Shown: one piece after another, positions 23,863-36,503 of the stretch
How positions within the stretch are numbered: position 1 is the stretch's first letter
Layout of the letters: every line of letters starts with the position of its first letter
Assembly: GCF_014633365.1 (NCBI RefSeq)
Contig: NC_068339.1
Coordinates: 31,877,316 to 31,941,315 of the forward strand
Length of the DNA: 64,000 bases
DNA from: Diospyros lotus
Lineage: Eukaryota > Streptophyta > Magnoliopsida > Ericales > Ebenaceae
Direction of reading: 5' to 3'
The notes under the pieces: model-generated
Told to the model about the DNA's origin: nothing
The model's input: only the letters and a program-made list of their open reading frames with translations
The model's database searches: none
Made by a program: the position numbers and the translations under genes

Positions 23863-26236
23863 TGTAACGCCCCATTTTCCAAATACACAGTGAAACTACA
23901 TGATATTCAATGCACGCTAATAACAACCTCGGGCGTTACTAGAAATCTTTTATCAACAAAAGCAAGGATCGAACCTATAATGCTAACTAGCTAGGATTTC
24001 CACTAAGTAATATAAACATCGCATATTTTGTTCGTTGTTTGTAGTACAATTGCAGAACGCACCCATATCCATACATCCTCTTATTAAGTACCGTAGCTAC
24101 TAATTATAAAACAACTCTTTGGATTACAAGTTCGTACAAACGAATCCAAGAAAAGAAAACTAAACGTCTTCCATCTTTTCGCCTTTGCTGGCGCTAAAAC
24201 TTGGAGTACCTGTCACACTTGACATACCTGGAATGTTGAATGTTCCAGAGGTATGAAACACCCAAGTTAGATAGTTACATGTAAGTGAGTAGTACAAGAA
24301 ATGAAACAATGCATGCAAGAGCAATCTGCAGTTATGCTAGAAAATATGTAGGAATAAGTACGAAAACTCCCCATGATAATGTTAATATAAAACTTCCCAT
24401 GTGGTAGCCATGCCAGGATATTGCCATGTCTGAACCTCTCGGCCCCCTTACATAGGCACGAGATAGCCTCCTTACTTGCCATGTTTGAACCCCTCGGCCC
24501 CCTTACACAAGCTCGAGGTAGCCCCCTTACAAGGGTCCATGTGGTTAACCCTTTTACATAGGCCGTGTGGTAGTTCACACATGACAAGCCATCGACTAGC
24601 CACAGTCACAAATATGACATGATGTATGACAAAGCAGAAGGAATATAATATGCAAGCCACAAGCCACACATGAGAGTCATCGTGTTTAAACTCGATGCAA
24701 CAACGTAGAAATGATATACTAGAAACAAAGGAAACATGAGACGTAAGCAACAAATCACCCACAAATGAAACCAAAAGTGATCAAGAGGGAGTAAGAAGCA
24801 TGTATAAACCACTCACCCTGACAATTTACCTTTCAGGGGTACTGTTCACGCTTATCGGGTTAGGTTTTCTATAGAAAACTCATATTTTCATAAACCAAAA
24901 CCCAAATATTTTTACATAAGGTTATAGAGCATTAAATTAGGAGTAAAGCTAAAAATTTTAGTGGAAAAATAGTGTCTCATGCGCCCTAGGAAAGTGGCCC
25001 ACGAGCCTTCACGCGCAACCCCTTCCCGGCACGTGAAGTTCACGTGCTGCCCTTATTTTTCGGCCAGCCTTGCACAATTTTCGTATTTTGGCCATAACTC
25101 CCTCGTTTTAGCTTCGATTCGACCCATATTTTTTCATACACGCTCATCTTTCATCTCTCTATAAGAATATAAAGTTAGATCGAACTTACCTCACGTATTT
25201 CCTAAATGTTCAGCATGATCGTCAAGGAAGACCAAAAAACTCCAACAAGACTCATTCTCCCTTGTTTTTGGAAGAACTTCCCCCCCCCTTTTTTGTGCAA
25301 AATCTTCCCCTTACTTTCACACCTCTCAATATGGAATAATCTTGGCTTTGAATGGTTTGGAATTCCCAAAACTCATCCCAAAGCCTTTATTTATAGAATT
25401 ACCTGGCCAATGATATCCTTCCACTTGACTCACTATGAGTGGCCTTGATTTTCGTGTCCTATCATCTCATGCCACTTGTCCCATCATTATGGGGTTTCAT
25501 TATGACTTTTCCTTTGGCTAATCACATTGTACCACGTGTTGCCTCAATTCTTGTGCATCATTATTACTATTCATATGCATCAATCCCCATGTTCAACCAA
25601 TCACAAGCCTCCATATACCTTGCCACTTGCACCCCCATTATTACCTTCTATGTGCAACCAATCAAAATCCTCTAAATATCGCCAACTCGTGCCTTATTTT
25701 ACATGCCTCACCATTACTTCTCTCCTAGTCCAATCATCCTTTGCCAAGTGTCTTGCCACCTAGCATCATTATTACATTGCCACTTGTTCCAAACTTCATT
25801 TTAATAAGTTTTGGAATCCAAAGCTATATTTAAATGAGATTTGAAATCCAAAACAATCCAAATCTATATTGGAATAAGGCTTCACATCTGTAACCTTTGT
25901 GTCATCACTTTTTGGCCTGAATCTTTCAAATATTACACTCTCGCACTAAATTTTTCAATAATTGCACTTATACCCCTTGCAACTTGGCCCCCGGGCCATC
26001 CTAAAATTTTCTTTATGCCCCTAGAGAAAGGGTTTATTATGTTAATACCCCCAGTATTTTAGTAAATTACACTTGTGCCCTAAGTTTTTAAAAAATTATA
26101 CCTTTACCCGAACTTTAATAATTATGATTTTGCCCCTGGTGTAAAAACTAAACTTTTCCCTCAAGACTTCCACAATCCTTTGAAATTTCCTATTTTCTCA
26201 AGTATTTAAACTTAAATAAAAATCTCAGGTATTATA
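23863..26236 (-). mobile_element. Gypsy solo LTR C2, nested in A2
   Basis: On the plus strand it begins TGTAACGCCCC and ends AGGTATTATA (expected ...TTACA, one C-to-T change). It is flanked by agccg and agcta; both differences are transitions at a CpG. Removing it rejoins the two halves of LTR A2. On the minus strand its 3' part resembles A1 around 4730 (CTGGAATATTCAA against the reverse of 24,225). Small frames at 24,267-25,763 are not coding. Confidence 0.65.
24421..24531. repeat. Tandem repeat, two 55-bp units
   Basis: Units at 24,421-24,475 and 24,476-24,531 share TTGCCATGT.TGAACC.CTCGGCCCCCTTACA and GA.GTAGCC with few differences. A third, weaker partial unit follows. The repeat lies inside LTR C2. 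Confidence 0.75.
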
Positions 26237-27119
26237 AGCTAAGTTTTGGCTAAGCAATCGATCGATTAAACAGTAGCCAATTGCAGAAAAATTAACCGTA
26301 AAAAAAAATCTAAAACCAAGATGAATCTTGAAGATTTGGACGATTTAAAGTGATAAGATAAAATTTGGAGCATTTAAGGGTCGAGATATGGTTGGATTTG
26401 ATGTTTAAGGTAGTGGAAATTGATTGAAAATAAGGGTTTTCATGGCCGAAGGGTTTCTTCAAGTTCGAGTTCAAATTCGTGGTGTTTGAGAGTGATTCGA
26501 GATCTACAGATAAGGGGCTTTTGTTACTCATGTCTAGAAGAGTATTTCTGGAGAATTTGGTGAGGTTTCGTATAGGTTTGTATAGGTTTCAAGCTTGACC
26601 AGAAAATCAGGGAAGTCGTCGCAGCCAGACTATAATTGGCCAATTTAGGGCACTTTTGGTGAAGTTTTCAGACATTCAAGGGTACCCTTAGGATCGACTT
26701 GAAGATTACTTCAAGTTGGTGGAGGAAGATCGGTCATCAAAAGAGGTTCCAGGTCGCCGATGGCCAATGGGTTGCTTGAGAAGATAATACGCGTGAGGTG
26801 CACACGCAGTTCAATACCCGCATGAGGTATTGTTTTTCTTCGAAATTATTTTTAAAATTCTTAGAAAATTATTTTATGAATTATGGTGAAAGAAAATTTA
26901 GAAAAATGCTTGAGGAAGCATTTATTTTGGAATTTTTGAGGGAAAAATAGGAAGAAAATAAGAGAAAAATTATGAAAAATTTAGGAAAAATAGAATGTTG
27001 ATTTCCTTGAATAAATATGATGGCCAGGGTACATTGAGATTCAGAATTGAGTACATTTGTTGAAGCCTGACACGAGAATTGAGGATTGGGCATGAGAATT
27101 GAGGTATTCTAAATACGTT

Positions 27120-27312
27120 CAAGGTGAGTGGTTCAACCTTATGCTTAATTTGGTTTCATGCAAGTGGTATTTGGCATATGAATGGTTGGTTTCAAGTGAG
27201 TGGTTTTACTATCAAAACTTGGTTTCAAGTGAATGGTTCAACCTTATACTTGATTTGTTTTCATATGAATGGTTTAACCTATGAATGGTTAGTTTCATGT
27301 GGGTGGTTCATC
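27120..27312. repeat. Degenerate minisatellite in LTR A2
   Basis: About five imperfect copies of a roughly 35-45 bp unit containing TGAATGGTT / GTGAGTGGTT and TTGGTTTCAAGTG occur here. The overlapping frames at 27,099-27,330 reflect the repeat (repeated NGWFQVSG-like words), not a protein gene. Confidence 0.65.
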
Positions 27313-27516
27313 CCAAAATTGTTTTATTGATTCATGTGCATTGAATTTTGTGTATTAAATTATGTGTATTGAAATGTTGATTTATATGATGCATCAAATC
27401 ATGGTATGTGATAGTGGCATTGGCATGTTTATGCGTTGCCTATGTGGGATGTCAATCTGGGATGTGGCCCTTGAGATAGCACTCGGGATGCATTCCAAGG
27501 ATTAATGCTCATTTGT

Positions 27517-27592
27517 GGTGGTGCTAAGAGTGGACACCACCCCGAATGGTCCACAAGTGGTAGAGCTGAGAGTGGACACCACCCTAGGTTCC
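27517..27592. repeat. Short tandem repeat AGAGTGGACACCACCC
   Basis: Two copies of GTGGT...GCT.AGAGTGGACACCACCC about 45 bp apart lie inside LTR A2. Confidence 0.6.
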
Positions 27593-28301
27593 TTTGAGCG
27601 ATGGCATTATTTTCAAGGAGAGTGTTGCATTTACAGGGTTAGTGCCGATGCGATCCTCTTATGGATGGTTGGGTTGTGATGTGTTATGCTAATGTGTCAA
27701 TGTGATTATGTTGTCTTTAGAGAGATTGCTTTTTCCCCGTGGTATGGGTTAAGTGTTATACGAGATTTTCTTGGGCTAGGACATATTGGGATATGTCAGT
27801 TTATTCATGGTTTTGTATATATTCATGAAAATGTTTTTGAACCTTCACTTATATGATTCAACATCTAATTTGGACTATGTCCTGGGAATATTCAAATGTT
27901 CTAGGTGAAAGCAACGACGCCAAGGAAAAAAATGTTATCAAGATATAGCCATTGTTTACATAGGTGATCTTTAGCATATTTTTTGACTATATTTGAGGTA
28001 TTCAGTTGTTACTTTTGAGAGATGAGTCTCTATGTATTTTGCTTTTAATAGGTCATGTTAAACAATGGTACGATTTTTTTGTTATAAATAAAGAATTTGC
28101 AGTTATGTATCATTTGAGGTTTCGATCTTGCTCTGCATATGTGATGATATTACCTATCCTAACTTATTGATTATTAAGTTTGATATGCTAAGAAGGTAGA
28201 ATAGGATTGTTAGGGGAGTGATTTATGTTAAGTGTAAGTTGGGAAAAAATATTCTCGAAATCATGAATGAATGCCACGCATGGGGAAAGCGAGGTGTTAC
28301 A

Positions 28302-28628
28302 AGTGATATGAGAGCAAAATTGACTAGAAACCCCAAGTGGAGACTTGGGGAGAGGGGGAAGAAAACTGATGATTCATAGAATGAACCCTACTTGGAGACT
28401 TAAGGGTTGTGGATTCAAAGCAAACCTAAGGGGAGGTTTGCATGAGAGGTGCCGTAGAGGTTAATGTTGTTTAGTTAGAACTTGCTAGATGGTCAAAAAG
28501 TGCTATGTGACTAAGTGTGCAAAGCCACTGTGAATCTTGGGATTTAAGCCAGGAATTTTGAGAAGACTAACAAGTTCTGGGATTTGAAAAAAAGCTATTG
28601 AGTGTGTGTATGGGTCTATAGGGCCACG
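28302..28628 (+). other. Start of internal region of the A2 gypsy element
   Basis: This is a degenerate primer-binding site (TGATATGAGAGC) followed by a leader with two GGAGACTT motifs, as is usual after gypsy 5' LTRs. It has no open gag. It is cut off at 28,629 by the next LTR-like block. Confidence 0.6.
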
Positions 28629-30186
28629 TGTAACACCCCATTATTTTGGAAACAAATTAATTGTTGTATTAGAGATGAGTTATTTATGATTTATTGGTTG
28701 TTGTAGGTTTGAGGATTTTAATATGAGAAATTATAATTTATTGTTTATTTGAATGAGGAAGTGATTGGAAATTTATGGAATTTCTTAGGTTTAAATGTAA
28801 TTTATGAAACTGGGAGATGGATTAGTATATAATTAATTGGTGCACATCATATAATTGAGGAAGCTAGTAGCTTTGTGGTTACTTATGCAAGAGCAAGGAG
28901 GCAAGTTGCGAGTTCGAACCATGGTAAGAGCAGGCATTATATAGTTATATTTTTTTGAAAATGGAAGTAGGATCTCCTTAAAATTAATATGTGCATATAT
29001 ATAAATGAGGAAACTTGTAGATCGGGTGGCACGCAGACACAAGGAAGGATGTTGGCCGCTTGGAGGTTATAGGTTCGACTCCAAGGGTAGGCGCACGCTG
29101 GAGGAAAATGTTGGGATTTTTCCAGCAATGGGAGGCCCAAAACGACGTTATTTGGGGGGCTTAGGGGCTTCAATTTGCAATGTAATTTTTAGCGAAGTGA
29201 AGAATTAAGTGGGAGAAATGACGAGCCTTGGGGGGAGGAAATTCAAAGGCTTTGTGGTTGGGAAATTAACGTTAGGCTAAGCTGCCCTCATTGTAATGAG
29301 GGGAATTGAGGGTATAAATAGGGAGAAGGCAAGGGAGAATTGCATGACTTGCAAAGAAATTAAGGGTAAGAGGCAACGTGAATATTAGAAGGAAGACGTC
29401 AGTAAAAGCTAAGGCACAAAGTAAGCAAAGCATAGATCAATATGTAGACAACATTGGTTTTTATCTAAGTAATTCCTTCACCTTATTATGTTATTTTGTT
29501 ATATATTTGGTTATAGGAATTTCGAGGTGTGATATCGGTGGCTACAGTTTAAAGGAATTTTTCAAGAAAGGCAATAGACATTATTCTAATAAGAGTTAAT
29601 ATGTTCTTTGTGCAAATTATTTTGTCATGACTTACATATAATGATAGGGGTAGGCATGAGGCTATGGATTTTGTGGGACAGAAACAGAGCTTATGTTAAG
29701 GGTCCATTGAAAATCATATGGGGCCACCAAGAGTCAGGTTGAGTGAGGTGAATGGGTCTACATGCATGATTTATAAGTATATTGGAGGAAAGGTCGCCAG
29801 TAGACGTGGTTGACCATCTGTGAAAGACTTTTACCATATTGTGGGTTTTATAAGTATTTGATTTTCTTGGTTTGTAATAAATATGTATGGGTCAGACAAG
29901 ATGTTAAGTTTATGGTAATTTGCTAGAAAATAATTTTTTTTGTCAGAAAATTGGGTTTCGTCCCTAAACCTCGTAAAGCGTACAACTCAACAAAGATTCG
30001 AGTGCCATTCGTTGCTTAATTTCTTTTGGGGCTCAAGTTCTCGATAAGCAAAAACAGTGAAACTCGGATCCCAACCAAGGCACCCTAACCTATAGGGGGC
30101 ATAGCCGACCTTCAAAGTTGGTCAGCGGTTGTGGTTGTAATTGTGGGTTACTGTAGCATCTCAGATGTGGGATTGGGGGTGTCACA
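28629..30186 (+). mobile_element. LTR-like block with TGTAACACCCC...GGGTGTCACA ends
   Basis: The two ends are inverted versions of each other (TGTAACACCCC, and TGTGACACCCCC on the other strand), as in gypsy LTRs. A TATAAATAGG box lies near 29,312, in a suitable place for an LTR promoter. The flanks do not give a clean duplication (ccacg against caatg), and the sequences on each side belong to different elements, so I cannot say whether it is a solo LTR. Small frames at 28,833-29,599 show no recognisable product. Confidence 0.5.
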
Positions 30187-30654
30187 CAATGCATGGCCAA
30201 GGCTAGCACTGAAGGGGTGTCTGATAAGGGAGTCTCCCAAACAAGCACACTTATATAGGGTCGCCCCTTGGCTTTCTCTCTCCTCCCTTATTTTATTATA
30301 TATATGATATACTTTGATATATTTAACTCTTTCCCTTGGCTCTAAAGGGCAATACCCTGTCGAACAAATGTCCATCCATGGGCACACTCCCTGAGGGATT
30401 TGGGCATGCTCCCCAAGGATTTCTACGAGGGGAACTATCCTTGTGACTAGGCTACAACAGGTGATGGTGTTGGTTCCCACAGTCATTGTTGGCATTTGGA
30501 AGTTGGTGATAATAACTTTCCAAGCCTTTACGTCCCTTGAGAGGATGAAGGTCTTCATCATGTTCTTCTAGTAGGCATAGTTATTGCCATCGAAGAATGG
30601 AGGCTTGTTGTAGGACTTGCTTTCTTGGAATGCATTGCTAGATGAGTTGGTCAT
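30187..30654 (-). pseudogene. SIRE-like Ty1-copia gag fragment
   Basis: On the minus strand an ATG at 30,654 starts MTNSSSNAFQES...NKPPFFDGNNYAY, then a TAG stop where family members have TGG (YW), then KNMMKTFILSRDVKAWKVI. This is the N-terminal gag signature of plant SIRE/Maximus-type copia elements (PPFFDG.NY.YWK..M..F..S.D...W). After about 60 residues the similarity is lost. It lies 44 bp downstream of a primer-binding site, in the correct order LTR - primer site - gag. Confidence 0.8.
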
Positions 30655-30698
30655 TGATTTTTACTCTTAGGTTGTTTAGACCTTATAATAAGAGACTT

Positions 30699-30721
30699 GC
30701 TTTGATACCACTTGATACAAC
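30699..30721 (-). other. Primer-binding site of the SIRE-like element
   Basis: The minus strand contains TGGTATCAAAGC (one difference from TGGTATCAGAGC). A second, weaker copy TTGTATCA lies immediately upstream, following the LTR end TCTAACA. The site appears partly duplicated. Confidence 0.75.
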
Positions 30722-30803
30722 TGTTAGATTAAGAGGGGGTGAATTAAGTTTTTTCACCCTTTTTAAAATATGAGTTTAAATAAAAAGAAGTGAAATAAGA
30801 ATG

Positions 30804-33236
30804 TGTAAGGCTCCGCTCCCACTTACAGGTGTTACTCGTGAACAATTACCCGAATTGTCCACTTGCCAGGCCTTTGGTGAAGAGTGGACCATGTTTCAAG
30901 ACGAAACGCCCTAAGTAGGAACTAAACTCGTCCTTCCCTTCCCTCAACCCCAGAATTCACTAGCAGAAATGGACTTCACCCACACCGCATTTGATTAAAA
31001 AGAAAACTCATGAAAATACCCAACCGCCATTTTCTTATTTATATTTAATTTTTTTTTTCATCCAAGAATTTCACCGGGCTCCGAAATCCACCATTTCAAT
31101 CCATACATTGATTGATTACCAATTTTGGAGGAAAAACTCAAAAATTTTTATTTTTCGAATTTCGACATTTATCTACAAAAATGCTTGAAAAATCCCTTTA
31201 TTTTGAAAATTCCTTCGGGATCAATTTAGAAATGCCCCAAATTCCCCAATTTTTGGAATTTTTAAAAATATTTCGGCCAGTGGGGCCCGCACGGGGCCCA
31301 GCTCCGCTCTGGCAGCGCACCCTGGCCGCTAGTTGCGCGCCTGCGTGGCCCAGCTACGCCCCCAGCCTGCTGCCATGCTGCTGCTACCTCCTGCTGCTCC
31401 TTCATTTCTTTTTCTCTCTTTTTTTTTTTCTTGGGCTTTAAACCCCAAATTTTCCAGAAATAACACTCCAAAAAAATGCATTGAAAATCTCCACATTTTC
31501 AATTCCCAAGCCTATTTTCACAACAAAAATTCATTTTCTCCAACCTCATGATTTATTTCAAATAAATTACATCCGTGGTTCTAGGCCTTCACAAGCCATT
31601 GCAAACCATTAAATTACATCACAATAAGCACTTACAATAAATAGGCTTCCCTAAGCCACAAGTTAAATACCACAAGCCTAGGCTTCTTTAAACCATAAAT
31701 TTACAACAAACAAAAGAAATATACATCAAGTGCTTCCAACCACAAGCTTGCAACTTTCCCTTTTCTCTTTTGACATAAGAACAACCTACAAGGGGAAGGT
31801 AAAACCTCATGAGCCACAAAACTCAATAAGGGTGCAATGAACATAAGTATGAACAAAAACATAATATGCGATGCCAAATGCATGTATGCAACATGGTTAG
31901 GGCTTCCACATCCTCACAATCACCTTGGTTTGAGGCTTTAAACTACCCTACCCCACACAACCTCATGGCCATAGGTCCTTGAACACAAACAACATGCCAA
32001 TGCACACACTCAAAGTTTAAATACATACTTACAACTTGCAAAGCCACCATCCCATGGGGCTATCCCTTACTTCATTCTTTTCTTTGAAGCTTCAAGAATC
32101 TCCTAGCTTCATTTCCCACTCTTCTCCTTAAGAGCTCCTTAAAAACAAAAATTTAAAGAAGCTAAGCTACCAATAAAAGAAGTGGAAGAAACTTACACAA
32201 GCCTAAGGAAGAATACTTACATTCTTCTCTTTCTTCTTTCCTTTCCTTCTTCTCTTCATTATTTCCTTTCTTCTTCCTTTCTTTCTCCAAATGGCCAAAG
32301 AAAGACAAAGACTTCCTTACTTGCCATTTTATACTAGGCCTCCATATTTCAAGAATAAATCTAGGCCATTCACTAAAAGCACAATCCTTGTGCTTAAGGG
32401 AGATTTGATCTCAACCTTCCATTTAAAGCACAATCCAAGTGCTTTGCTAGGATTTAATCCTAGCCTTCCACTCTTTTTAACTCATGATCTCCGCCATTCA
32501 AAAATCAATTTTTTTTTTTTTAGAAAAGAGATTCCTTAATTGAGTTGGCAATCCATGCCAACTTGAAGGATTTTATCTCATCCATTAGATCATTTCATTT
32601 TTCAAGAATAATCCTCCACCCTTGGATCATCTTGAATTTCCATTCCCTTTCACACTTAATTAAATCTCATATTTTCCAAGGCATTAATGGTGACTATTTA
32701 CCATTTTCTTTTGGATTTTCTTTAATCCACATAATCATGCCTCTCATTAAATGCTTGAAAGACCAATTTCAATTCTTTTGCATTTAATTTAATCTCTCCA
32801 TTTATACTTGAACAAGGCTTTGCCAAGTGTCATCCCTAGACACTAACCTTGACTTCCAAGTTTTCATCTCATCCTTCCATGTGGCATTACCACATTTATT
32901 GACCAATTAGGAAAAAATAATTATTTTCACAAATAATTGAATATCCACCATTTTCCCAAAATTTCCAAAATATCATTTCATGAATTATTAATCCCATATC
33001 TCCACATAAATAAAAAATTAGAATTTAATTCACTTATTCACCTAATTCCACATAGAAATTATTTTTAATTTATAAAAATACCCTTTTATTGGACTTCACT
33101 ATCCAAATTACCAAAATATCCCTCTCATAGGGCACCCTCAATCTCAAGGATCCATCACCTCTTCAAGGGTATTTTTGGAAGTTTCACACTTTCTTTTTTT
33201 TTTATTCTCTTAACACCGGGATTACTAGGTGTTACA
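30804..33236 (-). mobile_element. Gypsy solo LTR B3
   Basis: It runs from TGTAAGGCTCCG to TAGGTGTTACA and is flanked by the perfect 5-bp duplication GAATG (30,799-30,803 and 33,237-33,241). At 2433 bp it is the reverse complement of B1 without its insertion, with high similarity throughout (for example the block matching 6990-7117). The GC-rich frames at 31,112-31,551 fall in the variable part of the LTR and are not genes. Confidence 0.9.
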
Positions 33237-33456
33237 GAATGTTATAAAGGAAATAACAAGTGCAGAAAATAGGATGTAAAGTGGTTCATCCTCAAATGCT
33301 TAGTCCACTACCTTGGTTCACAACTAAGGATTTTACAAACACACACAAAGTATATTCTATTACCTTATAGTTTTTACATGCTCAACTACAAACCTTTACA
33401 ATTGACTTTTTACAAGTAAGCTCAGCCACAACCACTACATTTTCACAAGATCAGGT

Positions 33457-36266
33457 GTAACCTTACAGTTTGGTTTTTTCACAAATAAGCTCAGCCACAA
33501 CCATTGTCTTTTCAAAGGATTAGGCATAATCTTAACAAGTTTCACAATATTTGTGAAATGATTTCTTAAGAGAAAATTATGAAAACATAGATTATAAGAA
33601 TTTTCTTGAGTAAAAGAGGGTTACAGAATCTCACAAAAAATCACTATAAAATCACTGTCTTGGAGAATCTCACAAAAGATGGCATGTATAAGCTCGTGAC
33701 AAGCAAGAAGTATTTCAAAGAAGATTGCTTAAAGCTCTAGAAGTTCATTTATGTAAGCGTGAGTAGTTCTTCTAACCTTCTTTAGGTAGCTTATCTCCTA
33801 TTTATAGATTTTCTGCATTGAATGTTAACTGACATTACAGAATACAATTGAGATATTTTAATTATCTTACAACTGTCACTTTTTTGTCTTATAAACATTA
33901 AACAACATATATTAATTCATATAAGAACGCCCATGTTGTCTGAATTGCATTAAATGAACTAAAAATTTGAATCTGACAAACATTTAATGTGTCAAACAGT
34001 TATATTTTTCAAAATCTAACAATAGTTACTCAACTAATATATGAGTTCACTCAACTAATATAATACTTTACTCGATTCGACTTTCCAGTTAATTGATTAT
34101 GTGATAGGCTCACTCGAGTATAACCAAGTCATTACTCGATTAATACAAAAGCCACAAAGACTTTGCATTGCTCACTCGATTACAAGGCTAAGTTTACTCG
34201 ACTAACATGAAACTTCACTCGAGTACCAACATTGATTACTTGATTGTTTTTAAATCCAGATTTTTAGTTTGTGTGTTGCGCGAGACTCCCTCCTTGTTTA
34301 CGCGGAAAACAATGCAGCGATGCAACTGGTTTTAGGAAATTTCTAAATGAGGGAAACTAACACAATCTCCCTCAATCAGCATTAGCAAGAGACCTTTCTT
34401 GGCCACTATGGCAGACCTTCATAGGTCTTTTGCGACCGATCCTAAGGGTGACATGTAAAGGTCTCTTATCACCGTTTGGCTAGTCTCTATAAGAGACCTT
34501 AAGAGGTCTCGTGCGACTAGGTTTGTGCCTTGGCCAACTTCCGAGTCAACCCAGCTTTCCAAGTTGGCCCAAGTTTTTATTTTTTACTTTTTTTTTAAAT
34601 TACCCCTAGGTATTTTTACCATATTTTACGAATAAGAAAATAATCCATTTAGGTAATGGATAACTACTTTCTATGTAATTAAGTGTTTATCTCATTTCTT
34701 ATACCAAGCATTGGCCATGTTATTCTCATTTGTCATAATAAAGTTCAAAAACGCATTACTCTAATCACTTCTTCAAATCCTTAAAAGTCCCAACAGATTC
34801 CTCTCTAAACTCATAATTTTTTGTAACCTTACAGTTTGGCTTTTTCACAAATAAGCTCAACCATAACCACTGTCTTTTCAAAGGATTAAGCGTAACCTCA
34901 ACAAGTTTCACAGTATTTGTCAAATGATTTCTTAAGAGAAAATATGAAAACATAGATTATAAGAATTCTCTTTGAGTATAAGAGAGTTATAGAATCTCAC
35001 AAAAAAATCAGTCTTGGAAAATCTCACAAAAGATAGCATATGTAAACTCATGACAAGTAGAAAGTATTTGAAAGAAGATCGCTTAAAGCTCTAAAAGTTC
35101 ATTTATGTAAGTGTGAGTAGTTCTTCTAACCTTCTTCAGGCAGCTTATCTCTTATTTATAGATTTTCTACATTGAATGTTAACTAACATTACAGAATACA
35201 ATTGAAATGTTTTAATTGTCTTACAATTGTCATTTTTTGTCTCTATAAACATTAAACAACAAATATTAATTTATATAATAACGCCCATGTTATCTGAATT
35301 GCATTAAATGAACTAAAAATTTAAAACTGACAAACATTTAATCATCAAATGGCTATTTTTTTCAAAATTTGACAATAGTTACTCAACTAATATATGAGCT
35401 CACTCGACTAATATAATGCTTTACTCAATTGGACTTTTCCATTAATTGATTATGTAATAGGCTTACTCAAGTATGACCAAATCATTACTCGACTAATACA
35501 GAAGCCACAAAGATTTTGCATTGCTCACTCGATCACAAGACTAAGGTTACTCGACTAACATGAAATTTCACTCGTGTACTAACATTGTTTACTCGATTGC
35601 TTTTAAATCTAGAGACTTAGTCAGAGATCAATCTATCTTCACTTGACTAATATACATATTTACTCGATCAATAAAATACATTACTCAATTGAAAAATAAG
35701 ATTTTAGTTTGCGTGTTATGTAAGACCCCCCTCGTTTATGAGTAAAACAACGCAACGATGCAACCTATTTCAGGCAATTTCTAGATGAGAGAGACTAACA
35801 CCATCTCCCACGATCAACATCGATAAGACCTTTGTTGGCCATCGCAGGAGACCTTCATAGGTCTTTGGTGGCCAATCTATCGTCCACAAGGGGTGACATG
35901 CAAAGATCACTCATCGTTGTTTGGCTGGTCCTCCTGCAAGGTCTCATGCGACTAGGTTTGTGCCTTGGCCAACTTCCAAGTCAACCAAACTTTCCAAGTT
36001 GGCCCAAGTTTTTATTTTTTACTTTTATTTTTAAATTAACACCCCCCGCGGGGTATTTTTACCATATTATATGAACAAGAAAATAATCCATTTAGGTAAT
36101 GGAAACTACTTTCTGTGTAATGAAGTGTTTGTCTCATTTCTTAAACCAAGCATTGGCCATGTTATTCTCATTTGTCATAATAAAGTCCAAAAACGCATTA
36201 CTCGTAAGTTCTTTCTTCAAATCCTTAAAAGTCAAACAAATTCCTCTCTAAACTCAATTTTTTGTA
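33457..36266. repeat. Tandem duplication, two 1.4-kb copies
   Basis: Both copies begin GTAACCTTACAGTTTGG (33,457 and 34,823) and end in a TCCTCTCTAAACTCA...TTTTTTGTA block (about 34,822 and 36,266). They are about 1366 and 1444 bp, arranged head to tail, and differ by scattered substitutions and small indels. The duplication lies within the SIRE-like LTR. Confidence 0.85.
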
Positions 36267-36341
36267 CAGGCCTCTTCAAATCATTTCAAAGTTTTTTTGA
36301 TTTTTTCTCACTTCTAATCTAACTTGTGGGAATGAAACCGG

Positions 36342-36361
36342 ATATATATATATATATATAT
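36342..36361. repeat. (AT)10 microsatellite
   Basis: This is a dinucleotide run between the LTR and the MITE. Confidence 0.9.
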
Positions 36362-36503
36362 GGGATAAACTCTTAAAATTTTTGCATATTGATTTTGTTT
36401 TTCTAAAGGTTAAAATAATAATTAGGTTAAGTGTCAACTGGGAGTTTTTTTTTTTTTTTTTGGGATCAAAGTTGGGAAAGAATTTAGGATAGACATTAGT
36501 TAG

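Larger units (their letters stand above)
23255..28301 (+). mobile_element. Gypsy 5' LTR A2, interrupted by solo LTR C2
   Basis: It starts TGTAATACCC and ends GAGGTGTTACA. It is followed after two bases by a primer-binding-like TGATATGAGAGC (28,304-28,315), so it is a 5' LTR. Without C2 it is about 2.67 kb. Blocks at 23,360-23,530 and 26,440-26,540 align with A1 (for example GAGATAGTTTT and GGGCTTTTGTT). No coding sequence is present. Repetitive stretches lie at 27,120-27,310 and 27,500-27,600. Confidence 0.75.
30722..36270 (-). mobile_element. SIRE-like copia LTR, interrupted by B3 and internally duplicated
   Basis: On the minus strand the LTR ends TTCACCCCCTCTTAATCTAACA, a familiar plant SIRE-like LTR end. 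Reading to the right on the plus strand, the LTR is broken by B3 and resumes at 33,242. It contains a tandem duplication (33,457-34,822 and 34,823-36,266). Within each copy, ACTCGA(C/T)TA words recur, a feature seen in several plant copia LTRs. The far boundary is not defined. It has no coding region. Confidence 0.6.

Noticed and set aside
28629..30186. Calling this block a solo LTR
   Set aside because: The 5-bp flanks do not match and the two sides belong to different elements.
31112..31551. GC-rich frames around 31.3 kb
   Set aside because: Equivalent island in LTR B3, with no shared protein with B1.
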